A stretch of 64,000 nucleotides of DNA from Rheum nobile (GCA_027886185.1 WOAB01000056.1:4278001-4342000); one strand, 5' to 3'; positions 45,245 through 55,607 are shown, counted from the stretch's first letter. The notes: a model not told the origin generated them from the letters alone. Made by a program: numbers and translations.

Positions 45245-46712
45245 TGATCGGCACTATTTTGTAGTGCATTTCTAGGGGTTGTTACCAGGTTTGAGGTGTC
45301 ATTTGGTTGGATTTAGAGCACAATTGGAGATTATGGAGTTAGAGCGGAGAAGTGTGGTTTTGGTAGTTTGAAGGAGCTAATTGGAGACATCCAGAGGAAG
45401 ATGAGTTGACCACCTGAGGAGATGGCTAATTTCCGAAGAAATTGACGCAGAAGAGAATAAAATCGCGATCGCGGCCTTCGGGCCGCGACCGCGGCCATCA
45501 CGCGTGAATCGAAGCCAGCGTAATTACAAGAAGCCACGTGATTCTGATTTTGGTGATGGGCCAATATTAAATAAAGGCCCATGAAGGTCTCGGCCCAAAT
45601 GGAATGAAGGCTCGACCGCGTGAAGTGAAGCGAGAAGAAGCGGAGTCAAATTGAAGCTGAAGAATTGGATGATGACGCCGCATGACATCAGCGATGATGG
45701 CATGTGTTGATTTGGGCCGCGCGCTTGTGGGCCGAGAAAGTGCTGAACGAGATGAGCCGAGAATCAATTCGTTTTGATCGGGATTAATTTCCCGCGATCC
45801 CATTGCTATTTTGTGTTATTATTTATTATTGTTCTTTTAATTATTAATTACCATATATATTTAGAATTAGGTTAAAAACACCTTTTGAAAACTAGTTGCA
45901 AGAATTGACGTTAGACCTAGTTTATTTTTCATCGTTGTTTTCCCTTTTGCTCAGGCAGACAATTGAAGCCTTTGGATTGATTTGATTGTGAGGTTATTCC
46001 TTTACTCTTTCTATGATTGTTTTAATTCTCTCTCGTGCTTAATCTCATTGATCATATTTCGATTTCCCTTGATTTGTTGATTAGGACATCAAATAGATTG
46101 TTAATAGTAGTTCCCTCTAGATTGACAACCTAGAGAAATTAGTATTATGCTATTGATTCCCCTTTTCCATACAACCTGTTGAGATTGTTATTGATCATAC
46201 TACTAAGGATTGGAGGATACTGGTTGAGAATCTAAATCCCTTAGTTTGTGTAGAGAATTAATTGCATGCAATTGTATGACTGGTTGCTACACTGCATGTA
46301 CCTATCTATTCTTGAACTTCCTGCTGCTATTGAATTAAATCGTGAAGGTTAGTAGGGATTTATTTAATAGTTAGGGTTATCAGGAATGGTTGGACTGGTA
46401 ACTAATTCAGAACAGGGATTAGGACATTCATGAGTATTGAGGACTATGAATAATCAATGAACGATCTATCAATCTGAAGTGTGGATATTTGTTTGGCTGA
46501 ATTATTTTCCCTATTTGATTAGTCTTTGCTCTTATTTATTTTGTTTATTTGTTTGCTTTTAAACCAAAACCCCTATAGGTTACTTGTTGGTATACAATTA
46601 CATCGTTGGAGTAGTATTTGATTCTCTGTGGGATTCGACCCTTACTTACCAGACTACATTAGTTGGGTTTGTTTAGGATTATTTTGTTTAGGTGTTACGA
46701 CAACGCCTATCA
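45245..46712 (+). repeat. Athila-like LTR 2 (1,468 bp), shared middle LTR
   Basis: Same ends as LTR 1, with scattered differences. It serves as 3' LTR of internal copy 1 and 5' LTR of copy 2. Confidence 0.93.
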
Positions 46713-46714
46713 AA

Positions 46715-46732
46715 TTGGCGCCGTTGCCGGGG
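46715..46732 (+). other. Primer-binding site, internal copy 2
   Basis: TGGCGCCGTTGCCGGGGA, a perfect Athila-type site, two bases after LTR 2. Confidence 0.9.
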
Positions 46733-46844
46733 AGTCAATTTTACTATTCTAATTGTGTTTTTGTTTACCAACTTTTGTGTGGACCTATCTTACGGTCCAC
46801 ACCTGTGTTACTAATTCTTTTCATTGAGATCTTAATTTAGACAG

Positions 46845-47984
46845 ATGGCAGCATTTGATTTTTACTATCAGCAGCAAGGCTGGTCCCATTACTATCCTGA
46901 ACCTCAAGAGACGAGCCCAAGTTTTTATATGTCAATGGAGGAGAGCATGAAGTCACTTGTGCAGAGCATGATGACTATTCATCAGGGGACGAACTCCAAC
47001 ATCCAACTTCTAACAACTCAAGTTGGAAGTTTGGTAACTCAGCTTGGAAGGTTGGCTCAAGTTGTGGCAAATATGAAGGAGGATTTTGAAAGGCCACCAT
47101 CCCAACCGACCCTAGTGGCTAATGTGAGTGGCATATCACAACTGAAAAGAGAAAAGACAGAGGAGAAAGTCGAGAACCAGCGTCCGCAGGTTTGGACAAA
47201 ATTATGCGGATCAGTTCTTGGAGTATACCCTTTGGAAGCGATTCCTGTTGATTACACTCCTCCACCTCGTGATCCTAGGAAGCCACCTCCTCACCTTCCT
47301 AAGATGCTAAAAGTGAAGAAGAAGCCGGTGCTCAATATGGAGCCGCGCAACTCCATAGGTGAGCATGAGGTAAATCTCCCTTTACTTGATCTGATGCATG
47401 CTGTGCCTAAATTTGCTAAATATATGAAATGTTTATGCTGGCCTAGGAATAGGAAGAAATTGACAGGAGTAATTAATTTGAATGAACATGTGTCTGCTGC
47501 ATTCGGAAGACATTTGCCTAGAAAGTGTAGTGATCGTGACATGTTTAGTATTCCTTGTGATATAGGTTACTCCAGGTTTGATCATTGCATGATAGACTTG
47601 AGCTCATCTATTAATGTGTTATCCTACTCTGTGTATAAATTGCTAGATCTTGGACCTTTGCTTGAAACTGATTTAGTTATTCAATTTGCGAATGGATCCA
47701 AAGTTTTTCCGAAAGGAATAGTTGAGGATGTTCTTGTGAAAGTTAATAAGATGATTTTTCCTGTGGATTTTGTGGTGTTAGACATTGGTTATGATATGCA
47801 TGTGCCCCCTATACTGTTAGGTAGGCCTTTTCTTAAGACTGCTAACATCCGAATCATTATGAGTAGAGGTATTGTGTCTGTGAAGTATGGGGGTGATAGG
47901 GTGACATTTAAGATATTTGATCATAAGAAACACCCTCCTGATAATAAGTTTGTGTTGTGTTCTGGATTGAGTGATATTACATGA
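46845..47984 (+). CDS. Athila-like gag-end/protease protein, copy 2 (open frame, damaged active site)
   Basis: A continuous 379-codon frame starts MAAFDFYYQQQGWSHYYPEP. Residues 20-80 form a helical, Gln/Met-rich segment (MEESMKSLVQSMM, LTTQVGSLVTQLGRLA), followed by a proline-rich linker (about 125-150). Residues 235-340 carry the retropepsin-like region (SIPCDIGYSRFDHCMIDL, then SSSINVLSYSVYKLL, IFPVDFVVLDIGYDMHVPP, LLGRPFLKT). The protease would cut the polyprotein. Compared with copy 1 the active-site Gly is Ser (DLSSS, not DLGSS), and LPYS became LSYS, so activity is doubtful. The gag core upstream and all of pol downstream are absent, so even an intact protein would depend on relatives. 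The annotation as gag-end plus protease is firm; function is unlikely. Confidence 0.85.
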   Translation: MAAFDFYYQQQGWSHYYPEPQETSPSFYMSMEESMKSLVQSMMTIHQGTNSNIQLLTTQVGSLVTQLGRLAQVVANMKEDFERPPSQPTLVANVSGISQLKREKTEEKVENQRPQVWTKLCGSVLGVYPLEAIPVDYTPPPRDPRKPPPHLPKMLKVKKKPVLNMEPRNSIGEHEVNLPLLDLMHAVPKFAKYMKCLCWPRNRKKLTGVINLNEHVSAAFGRHLPRKCSDRDMFSIPCDIGYSRFDHCMIDLSSSINVLSYSVYKLLDLGPLLETDLVIQFANGSKVFPKGIVEDVLVKVNKMIFPVDFVVLDIGYDMHVPPILLGRPFLKTANIRIIMSRGIVSVKYGGDRVTFKIFDHKKHPPDNKFVLCSGLSDIT

Positions 47985-49376
47985 TCATAGTAGCACAATG
48001 TCAAGCCATGACAATAACTAAGGCGTTATCCGGGAGGCAACCCGAGGTATGCTTTTCTTTTCTTTTCTTGTTTTTGCATTTGTTTTGGTGTGTTTTATTT
48101 TGTTTTTGTTCTTGTTTTTGTTTCCGACTAACTTGCAGGGAGGAGACCCCATGCATATTGAAGAAGGTGTTTACCACCATTGTAAGTCTCTCTTTCCCTG
48201 CACTAATAACTCCCCGAAAAAAACCTTAAACGGGGAGGGAAAAAAAAATGAAAAAAAAAGAATAAAAGAATTTTTTTTAAAAAAATCTCAGACCAGTTGT
48301 CCAGAGTTCCCCATGGAGATGGTGCGCATCATGTTGTCACGGAGGATACACTGCCCTACACTTGATTTGACAACGATGATGGCCCTACAATTGGCAGCTG
48401 AGGAGGAGGACCACTAGAGGCCCAAACCACGATCATATCTGGGCCCATTTTTTGTGGGTTTTGAAGGCCGTGCAACCCCGACGTATTTTCTATACCACTA
48501 CTCACCAAGTGGTTCCCTTTGGTTGCACGGTAATGAAGACGATGGAGTTGATGAAGACACCTACCCAACACTCGAGACCTGTGCATACATTGTGTATACC
48601 GCCAGCAACAACGGAAGTGTCCAAGCAGCTTGGCGACGTTTGTGAGTTATTTTTTGCTTTTCTTTGTGCTTCTATTCTTTTGTCTTTCATTACATTGAGG
48701 ACAATGTAATGTTTAAGAATGGGGGAGAGTTCTATACTTGCTACGTTGTTGAGGAGAAAAAAAAATTGAAAAAGCCAAAAATTGAAAAAAAAGGCATACA
48801 TGAAAATCCTGGGATAGGTCGAAAACCCGAAAGGACGGCCTAGGTAATAAGCAAGTGGCTTGGACCAGCATTAGGCTGGGGTAATATGAGGTCAAGACTG
48901 ATGTGAGTATATTGTGAGCCCATCTATTGAAAAATGAAATGAGAGGCTTGGTGAAAACCCGAAAGAGCGCCTTGGCAAAATGAGTGAAAAGAAGAAGAGT
49001 GATTTTTAGGAATCCTCATTTTACTTGGCATGGCGACATAAGAAGAGGTGATATAAGGAGGATTCGGGTAGGTCACTCTGGAAGGTATAAGAAGATAGAT
49101 GGGAGGTTAGGATTAGATTTTTATTCACTTTATGGTGTTTAGGATAAGCTTGAGGGAGATACTCTGTTTTCCTTTTAGCTTCATGGTGGGGTGTTGATTG
49201 GTGTTATTGTAGTGTATTGTGTTGTGCTTATTTTTGTATGGTTGCCTGGAGTTTATTGTTGGGTATGATTCTTGGAGGTTGAGTTTTCTATGCTTTCTGA
49301 AACCTTGGGGATTGATTGGAGGAGTATGTTGACTTTAGCTTACTCGAGGACGAGCAAGGTTTAAGCATGGGGGATT
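47985..49376 (+). other. 3' non-coding part of internal copy 2, with PPT
   Basis: Near copy of 43835-45244; the PPT AAGCATGGGGGATT ends at 49376. No coding sequence supported. Confidence 0.6.
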
Positions 49377-50832
49377 TGATCGACACTATTTTGTAGTGCA
49401 TTTCTAGGGGTTGTTACCAGGTTTGAGGTGTCATTTGGTTGGATTTAGAGCACAATTGGAGATTATGGAGTTAGAGCGGAGAAGTGTGGTTTTGGTAGTC
49501 TAAAGGAGCTAATTGGAGACATCCAGAGGAAGAGGAGTTGACCACCTGAGGAGATGGCTAATTTCCGAAGAAATTGACGCAGAAGAGAAGAAAACCGCGA
49601 TCGCGGCCTTCGGGCTGCGACCGCGGCCATCACGCGTGAATCGAAGCCAGCGTAATTACAAGAAGCCACGTGATTCTGATTTTGGTGATGGGCTAATATT
49701 AAATAAAGGCCCATGAAGGTCTCGGCCCAAATGGAATGAAGGCTCGGCCGCGTGAAGTGAAGCGAGAAGAAGCGGAGTCAAATTGAAGCTGGAGAATTGG
49801 ATGATGACGCCGCATGACATCAGCGCTGATGGCATGTGTTGATTTGGGCCGCGCGCTTGTGGGCCGAGAAAGTGCTGAACGAGATGAGCCGAGAATCAAT
49901 TCGTTTTGATCGAGATTAATTTCCCGCGATCCCATTGCTATTTTGTGTTATTATTTTATTATTGTTCTTTTAATTATTAATTACCATATATATTTAGAAT
50001 TAGGTTAAAAACACCTTTTGAAAACTAGTTGCAGGAATTGACGTTAGACCTAGTTTATTTTTCATCGTTGTTTTCCCTTTTGCTCAGGTAGACAATTGAA
50101 GCCTTTGGATTGATTTGATTGTGAGGTTATTCCTTTACTCTTTCTATGATTATTTTAATTCTCTCTCGTGCTTAATCTCATTGATCATATTTCGATTTCC
50201 CTTGATTTGTTGATTAGGACATCAAATAGATTGTTAATAGTAGTTCCCTCTAGATTGACAACCTAGAGAAATTAGTATTATGCTATTGATTCCCCTTTTC
50301 CATACAACCTGTTGAGATTGTTATGGATCATACTACTAAGGATTGGAGGATACTAGTTGAGAATCTAAATCCCTTAGTTTGTGTAGAGAATTAATTGCAT
50401 GCAATTGTATGACTGGTTTGCTACACTTGCATGTACCTATCTATTCCTGAACTTCCTGCTGCTATTGAATTAAATCGTGAAGGTTAGTAGGGATTTATTT
50501 AATAGTTAGGGTTATCAGGACTGGTTGGACTGGTAACTAATTCAGAACAGGGATTAGGACATTCATGAGTATTGAGGACTAGGAATAATCAATGATCGAT
50601 CTATTAATCTGAAGTGTGGATATTTGTTTGGCTGAATTATTTTCCCTATTTGATTAGTCTTTGCTCTTATTTATTTTGTTTATTTGTTTGCTTTTAAACC
50701 AAAACCCCTCTAGGTTACTTGTTGGTATACAATTACATCGTTGGAGTAGTATTTGATTCTCTGTGGGATTCGACCCTTACTTACCAGACTACATTAGTTG
50801 GGTTTGTTTAGGTGTTACGACAACGCCTATCA
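49377..50832 (+). repeat. Athila-like LTR 3 (1,456 bp)
   Basis: Same family. A segment near the 3' end (GGATTATTTTGTTTA in LTR 2) is missing here, leaving GTTTGTTTAGGTGTTACG. It ends in CAACGCCTATCA followed by CTTGA. Confidence 0.93.
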
Positions 50833-50837
50833 CTTGA

Positions 50838-51871
50838 TCAGATCGTCCTCACCCAGACCCATCCCTTTGAGGGCGTCGAAGGTCAAGAGATTGGTCGAAC
50901 TTCCTGTATCGATTAGTACTCTACGTATCAAACAGTTTTCGATAGATAAAGAGATTACCAGACCATCGTGATGGCTTTCCGACCCGTCGGCGTCGGACTC
51001 GTTGAATGTGACCGTCGGGAGGTCGGAGACCTTGCTTGGTCTGATTTCTGGCGTTTCGGGCTTACTGCATTTGCTCTCTTTTGCATATCGTTTGGCCGCG
51101 TAGTATGTGTTCCTACACACGTCCGATCCACCTGAAATGGTATTGACAATTTTTGTATGGACAGGTGACGAAGGTTCGTCTTGTTTCACCTGATCTCACC
51201 GCTCCATGGTGGCTTTGGCTCGTTCCGAGATTACGCCGCGCAGGAGCCCCTATGCGAGCAACCTGGCGACCTCCTTACGCAAGGCGATGCACTCGTTCGT
51301 CGAGTGACCGTGGTCAGCGTGGAACTCGCACCATCGGTTCATGTCTTTTTTGACGTTTGGTCGGTCGCTCTTTCAGGACCATCTTACTTCTTTTCCATAT
51401 TTGTCAAAACTCTTGACGAGCTCCGACACGGAAACGTTGAATTTGTAAGATTGAACCCTGGGAGGAAACGTCAGACCATCTCTCCAGTCTTGAGACCTGT
51501 CTTGGAAAGAGTTTACCTAATTTTGCTTGTTTTGACTACGAGGGTAGGGATGATGGCGTCTGTCCCGACGGTTGTCGGAAGATGGTTTGCGATCGGATTG
51601 GTCAGGTCCATGGGAGGCTTTCTTGGATTCACGATCTTCTTCTAAACGTACCTCGGCCATGGTTTTCGGGTTCGGACTGGGTGGATAAGGTGGCTAAGGC
51701 TTCGGTCGTTTGGCATTGTTGGGCTAGTTCCTCTTGGAGGGCAGTCATTTTCTGGGCAAGCTCTTGGAATTGGGTTGGGGTAGGATTTTCGGTAGGGGTC
51801 ATGTTTCCTTGAGCTTGGGTGTTGTCTTCAAGGCTTGGATCTTCGGTATTGGTAGGTGGGTTGATAGTCAT
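50838..51871 (-). pseudogene. Tat gag remnant and protease
   Basis: Minus strand from 51871: an N-terminal gag frame (MTINPPTNTEDPSLEDN..., coiled-coil-like FQELAQKMTALQEELAQQ). The gag core is missing, and after several stops comes the Tat gag C-terminal zinc-binding motif WCEFHADHGHSTNECIALRK (about 51330-51270). A frame from 51189 gives the protease, with SIENCLIRRVLIDTGSSTNL carrying the DTG active site and FDALKGMGL. This frame is cut at LIK by the Athila-like complex and resumes at 41090. Single stops (after KQN, RWS, LLA and MER) and the core deletion make gag dead, while the DTG motif is intact. Confidence 0.88.
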
Positions 51872-51905
51872 GGTTGGAAGGTTTCAAGAGAGTGATCGGC
51901 AAGTT

Positions 51906-51923
51906 GCCCCACGGTGGGCGCCA
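51906..51923 (-). other. Tat primer-binding site
   Basis: The minus strand reads TGGCGCCCACCGTGGGGC three bases inside the 5' LTR. This form is common in Tat elements and differs from the Athila site beyond the shared TGGCGCC. Confidence 0.85.
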
Positions 51924-51926
51924 AAT

Positions 51927-52650
51927 TGTTTTGGGGCGAAAAGATCGGACGACATAAATCGCCTTAGACGGGGTAACGAGTCGATCGGGTAATAGAAATC
52001 AATCCAAACCAAGTAGACGATCAACCAATAAAGAATAAATACGAAATAGCAAAGTAACTTTATTGATATATTGACGATTGAGTCGGATCAAAGTACAACT
52101 TATCCTTGTAGGACAAAGGATCGGATCTGGTCCAACTGGTGACTCTGGGGCTCGACCGGTGGAGGCTGAGCGGGATTCCGAGGAGGGTAAGCTAGAATGG
52201 GTGTATTCCTTGGTTTTTCTTAGAGCAAATCAGTGGATGTGTGTTGTAATCGTGTGTTTCTCTCCTTGTGTCTCCTTATCTATCCGATCAAGGTTCATAT
52301 ATGACAACTATCCTTTTCTGACCGTTATCCATGGCTCGACAATATCTCGTACTTAATTCCGAGAGTAATTGTTGGGATTTACTCTTTATTACCATCATTA
52401 TCTCGGTATTTGAATGATGTTGCCGTTGCCTCAATCAAGCATTCAATGCTCCAGCGTGATCTTCGCAGTTGGTCGAGAGCTACTCGACTACAGGGGATCC
52501 GACGCTTCTTTCTATCTTCGCAGTTGGTCGAGAGCTACTCGACTACAGGGGATCCGACGCTTCTTTCTATTTTCTCTCAGACTTCGATTCTGCTTGGACC
52601 TGGGCCCATTTCGCTTCGTCTGACTTCTTGGGAGAATGTTGGGCCCAACA
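51927..52650 (-). repeat. Tat element 5' LTR with internal 55-bp duplication
   Basis: Matches 36274-36942 but contains a tandem duplication at about 52463-52572 (TTCGCAGTTGGTCGAGAGCT unit), which accounts for the 55-bp length difference. Confidence 0.93.
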
Positions 52651-52655
52651 AAACC

Positions 52656-53000
52656 CTTCGTATCTTTTATGCTAGTTAGTTCACAGCATAGTTGCTATCG
52701 GCGGCTCCATCACGATCCGGCACCTCCGTTTGCAGCGATCCAGCACCTCCGTTTGCACCGATCCGACACCTCCGTTCACCGGTAGAAACTTGATTGGCCA
52801 CGCTTCCCCTTTCCTGACAAAACTCTCCGCAAGGCGCCATCGTTTGTACCGATACGACACCTCCCTTCACCGATAGAAACTTGATTGGCCTCGCCGCCCC
52901 CTCCCCTTTGCTGACGAAACTCTCCGCAAGGCGCCATCGTCTCTCCAACCCGCACATCTCAAGCGCATAAACCCTATATCCGGTAAATAGTTAAATTTGC
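52656..53000. repeat. GC-rich direct duplication next to the Tat insertion
   Basis: CGAT(C/A)CGACACCTCC(G/C)TTCACCG, then ATAGAAACTTGATTGGCC and ACTCTCCGCAAGGCGCCATCGT, occur twice (about 52760-52845 and 52848-52940), after three shorter CACCTCCGTTTGCA units. The composition is far from the AT-rich surroundings, like a captured gene leader or exon. Reading frames are short and I do not call a gene. Confidence 0.6.
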
Positions 53001-53726
53001 TTTCGATTTGTGTACGATGTTGCAAGAGATGCTATTGGGTTTTCCTTTATATGTTCTTTCTAGTATTTTACTGAAGAAGAAGGGTTGAACTCATTTTTTC
53101 AACTTAAGATTTCTCTAGTACTAACATAATCCGGCAATTTAAATGTGTCATCTTCCTTTGTAATTTGTTGTCTATATGTGTTTACTAGATATACTAGCTA
53201 TGAATATTAGCAACTGGTGGACAAATCATATTGCTTATGAAGTGTGTGAGTTAATCCTCGACATTTCTCCTATTATTTAATTAGTTGCTTGAACTTCAAC
53301 TGATGAGAGTTTGTATTTTTTTGCTATACTAATGTGATGTGGACGCATTTAAAGTTACAGCTTGAATTTGGGGGAAGATTCAAAGTCTGCATACAGCCCC
53401 TTCCTCTTCCAATTTTCCCACGCACCACTTAATGATTTTTGTGGCCCAAGAATTAAGTTCAATGTATCCTTTGATGCATCCAATTTCTGCCTTAGTAATT
53501 ATTTAAACACTCATTTGTAAGCTGTCATGGCAGTTCAGATAATGAAATTTCAAAAGCTTAGCCTCATTTTCCCAGCTTCGATTTCTCCTTGAAACTGCGA
53601 AGTTCTGGTTGCCTACCTCCTAGTATTCATTGAATCAATAGGATCTGGAAGCTCTTAATCTGGTATTACCTTGTTAATCAACAGATTATTAGATTTATCT
53701 TGTTTCGAATCTTCCGCTACGTCAGT
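53001..53726 (+). mobile_element. Probable 5' LTR region of gypsy element 3
   Basis: Non-coding, ending in CTACGTCAGT directly before a tRNA-Met primer site. The layout implies that the LTR ends at ...GTCA (about 53724), but its start and target duplication are not identified and no second copy is in the window. Confidence 0.45.
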
Positions 53727-53738
53727 TGGTATCAGAGC
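53727..53738 (+). other. Primer-binding site of gypsy element 3
   Basis: TGGTATCAGAGC, the exact complement of the initiator tRNA-Met 3' end, as used by Tekay and many other plant gypsy elements. It lies 26 bases before the gag ATG. Confidence 0.85.
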
Positions 53739-53764
53739 TTGATTGTTTCTGTTTCCCTACAGAC

Positions 53765-55018
53765 ATGCCGCCCAGAAGAAACCAGAGAATTGAGGAGGTC
53801 TGCCAACGAGATGATTTGGTCCAGCTCGAACGCCGTCTTCAACAAAGTATGGACCAGCGTATGGAGCAGCTGACAGATCGATTGACTCAGCAGATGGCCA
53901 AACTATTTGAGGAGAGAGGTCACCAAGAAATCAATCAAAACGTTCAGCAACAAGATGAAACTGATGATGAAAGAACAGAGGAAGAAGAGAGACCTCGACG
54001 ACACCGCAGAACATATGTTGAGGAAGATGATAGGCGGCGATGGGAGTCAGGAATGCAGACGGAAATCCCTGAGTTCCACGGCAGTATGAATTCCGAAGAG
54101 TTTCTTGATTGGATGGCTTCGGTAGAGGAGATCTTGGAATTCAAAGAAGTGCCCGTCGATAAATGTGTTCCCCTGGTGGCTACCCGGCTGAGAGGAAGAG
54201 CGACGGCATGGTGGCAACAGACCAAATTAACTCGAGCAAGGGTAGGCAAAGCAAAAATCAGAACTTGGGATAAGATGAAGAAGCAATTGAAGGCAGAATT
54301 TCTTCCACACAATTTTCAAAGGCTGATGTATCAGCGTTTACAAAACTTGAGGCAAGGCGCCAAATCAATGGACGACTACACCTCAGAATTCTACCAATTA
54401 ATGGCAAGGAATGAACTCCACGAAACGGAGGATCAACTGGTTTCGCGCTACGTCGGCGGCCTGCGGGTTCAGATTCAAGACACTGTAAACTTATTTGACC
54501 CAATCTCAATTTCTATGGCACATCAGCGGGCTCTCGTGGTGGAAAAACAGACCAGGCGCTTCAGCAACTCCTTGTCCAATGGCAGAGACTATGGCTCGAC
54601 AGGGGTAGCCTCTGGTAACACGCCAGAACCAGGCAATCGAACAGGTAGCGGCCCTAACATGAATGCTTGGGGCTCAGGTCAGTTCAGTCGGGGAGCCAAC
54701 AGTAACGGAATCAAGTGTTTTGCGTGTGGGGAAACCGGTCACCGTCAGGCAGATTGCAGAAAAGCTGGTAAGAAGGCTTTGTTTGTTGACAACGATGATA
54801 TGGAAGAAGAAGGAGTTGAGTTTCATGGAGCTTCAATCTTTGATGTTGGGCCAGAAGACGAAGAGATTGTGGAAGGAGATGTGGGGGCTGCGCTCGTTGT
54901 CAGGCGCACTTGTTTGACTCCACGAGTAGCTGAGGAGGCTGACTGGTTAAGGGGCAACATCTTCCATTCCACTTGCACCATCCAAGGAAAGATTTGTCGT
55001 TTCATAATTCATAATTGA
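53765..55018 (+). CDS. Gypsy element 3 gag (with zinc knuckle)
   Basis: The start is ATG at 53765 (MPPRRNQRIEEVCQRDDL), the first ATG after the primer site. The N-terminal third is charged and coiled-coil-like (QQSMDQRMEQLTDRLTQQMA, then an RTEEEERPRRHRR basic-acidic tract). The retrotransposon gag domain follows (MNSEEFLDWMASVEEILEF, VATRLRGRATAWWQQTK, QLKAEFLPHNFQRLMYQRL, MDDYTSEFYQL). The CCHC zinc knuckle is CFACGETGHRQADC. It would package retrotransposon RNA into virus-like particles in the cytoplasm. The frame stays open into the protease region but shifts at 55003-55016, where CATAATT is duplicated, and ends at TGA 55016-55018. Gag itself is intact; the polyprotein is not. The lineage is chromovirus-like or near it, not firmly placed. 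Confidence 0.85.
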   Translation: MPPRRNQRIEEVCQRDDLVQLERRLQQSMDQRMEQLTDRLTQQMAKLFEERGHQEINQNVQQQDETDDERTEEEERPRRHRRTYVEEDDRRRWESGMQTEIPEFHGSMNSEEFLDWMASVEEILEFKEVPVDKCVPLVATRLRGRATAWWQQTKLTRARVGKAKIRTWDKMKKQLKAEFLPHNFQRLMYQRLQNLRQGAKSMDDYTSEFYQLMARNELHETEDQLVSRYVGGLRVQIQDTVNLFDPISISMAHQRALVVEKQTRRFSNSLSNGRDYGSTGVASGNTPEPGNRTGSGPNMNAWGSGQFSRGANSNGIKCFACGETGHRQADCRKAGKKALFVDNDDMEEEGVEFHGASIFDVGPEDEEIVEGDVGAALVVRRTCLTPRVAEEADWLRGNIFHSTCTIQGKICRFIIHN

Positions 55019-55607
55019 CGCCGGTAGCTGCGAGAATATTGTCTCTGAAGAAGTGATTGAGAAATTGAACATCACAACCGATAAGCACCCAAAGCCCTAC
55101 AAGTTGTCATGGCTCAAGAAAGGTGGAGAGGTCACTGTTTCTAGGCGAGCTCAAATTACCTTCTCCATTGGCACAAAGTATAAAGACAACATCTGGTGTG
55201 ACGTGGTACCGATGGACGCTTGCCACTTGCTGCTGCTTGGTCGACCTTGGCAGTATGATTGCAGTGTGGTCCATGACGGGCGAGCCAACACCTATAGCTT
55301 CATTTTTGAAGGGGCCAAGATCGTGTTCGTTCCGGGAGGAAGTCCAACGGCGAGAGCTCGAGAAAATAGCTGCAACCTCATAACTAAGGCAAATATGGGG
55401 AAGGAGCTGCGTGAAACTGATATGGTGTTTTTGTTAATGGGGGCTACAACAACTGAAGCTGAACCAAGTAATGGTTCAATTCCAGAGATGATGCGCCCTC
55501 TGCTTGCTGAATTTACTGATCTGTTTCCTGAAGAACTCCCTAATGAGGAGGTAACACCAAATCGACCTCGAACCAGGAGCAGCCTTGCCAAATCGTCCTC
55601 ACTATAG
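55003..55607 (+). pseudogene. Gypsy element 3 protease
   Basis: After the 7-bp duplication the original frame resumes as DAGSCENIVSEEVIEKL, with DAG in place of the more common DSG/DTG. It continues KPYKLSWLKKGGEVTVSRRA, FSIGTKYKDNIWCDVVPMDA and HLLLGRP-type text (CHLLLLGRPWQYDCSVVHDG), typical of plant gypsy aspartic protease. The frame ends at TAG 55605 just before the RT, where the sequence RSSLAKSSSL stands for the usual linker. Confidence 0.85.

Larger units (their letters stand above)
41096..50832 (+). mobile_element. Athila-like complex: three LTRs, two internal regions
   Basis: LTR copies at 41096-42563, 45245-46712 and 49377-50832 alternate with two internal regions (42564-45244, 46713-49376). 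Only the outermost edges carry a target duplication, CTTGA (41091-41095, 50833-50837), so the tandem arose after or together with a single insertion, by unequal recombination between LTRs. Each internal region has a PBS, a gag-end/protease frame and a PPT, but no RT, RNase H or integrase, so the family is non-autonomous. It splits the Tat protease-RT linker and lies opposite to the Tat element in orientation. Confidence 0.93.
36274..52650 (-). mobile_element. Tat-lineage Ty3/gypsy element with nested insertions
   Basis: LTRs at 36274-36942 and 51927-52650 are flanked by AAACC on both outer sides (36269-36273, 52651-52655), the expected 5-bp target duplication. The order on the minus strand is 5' LTR, PBS, gag remnant, protease, RT, RNase H, second RNase H, integrase, then a plus-strand antisense frame, PPT and 3' LTR. 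That order, including the extra RNase H and the antisense gene, is the Tat signature. Removing the Athila-like complex (41096-50832 plus one CTTGA) and the hAT MITE (37495-38105 plus one 8-bp copy) leaves an element of about 6.0 kb. It is dead, with stops, frameshifts and deletions in gag and integrase. Confidence 0.93.

Noticed and set aside
51181..51812. Plus-strand frames of up to 154 codons
   Set aside because: Antisense shadows of the Tat gag/protease region; the minus strand carries the recognisable zinc motif and DTG protease.
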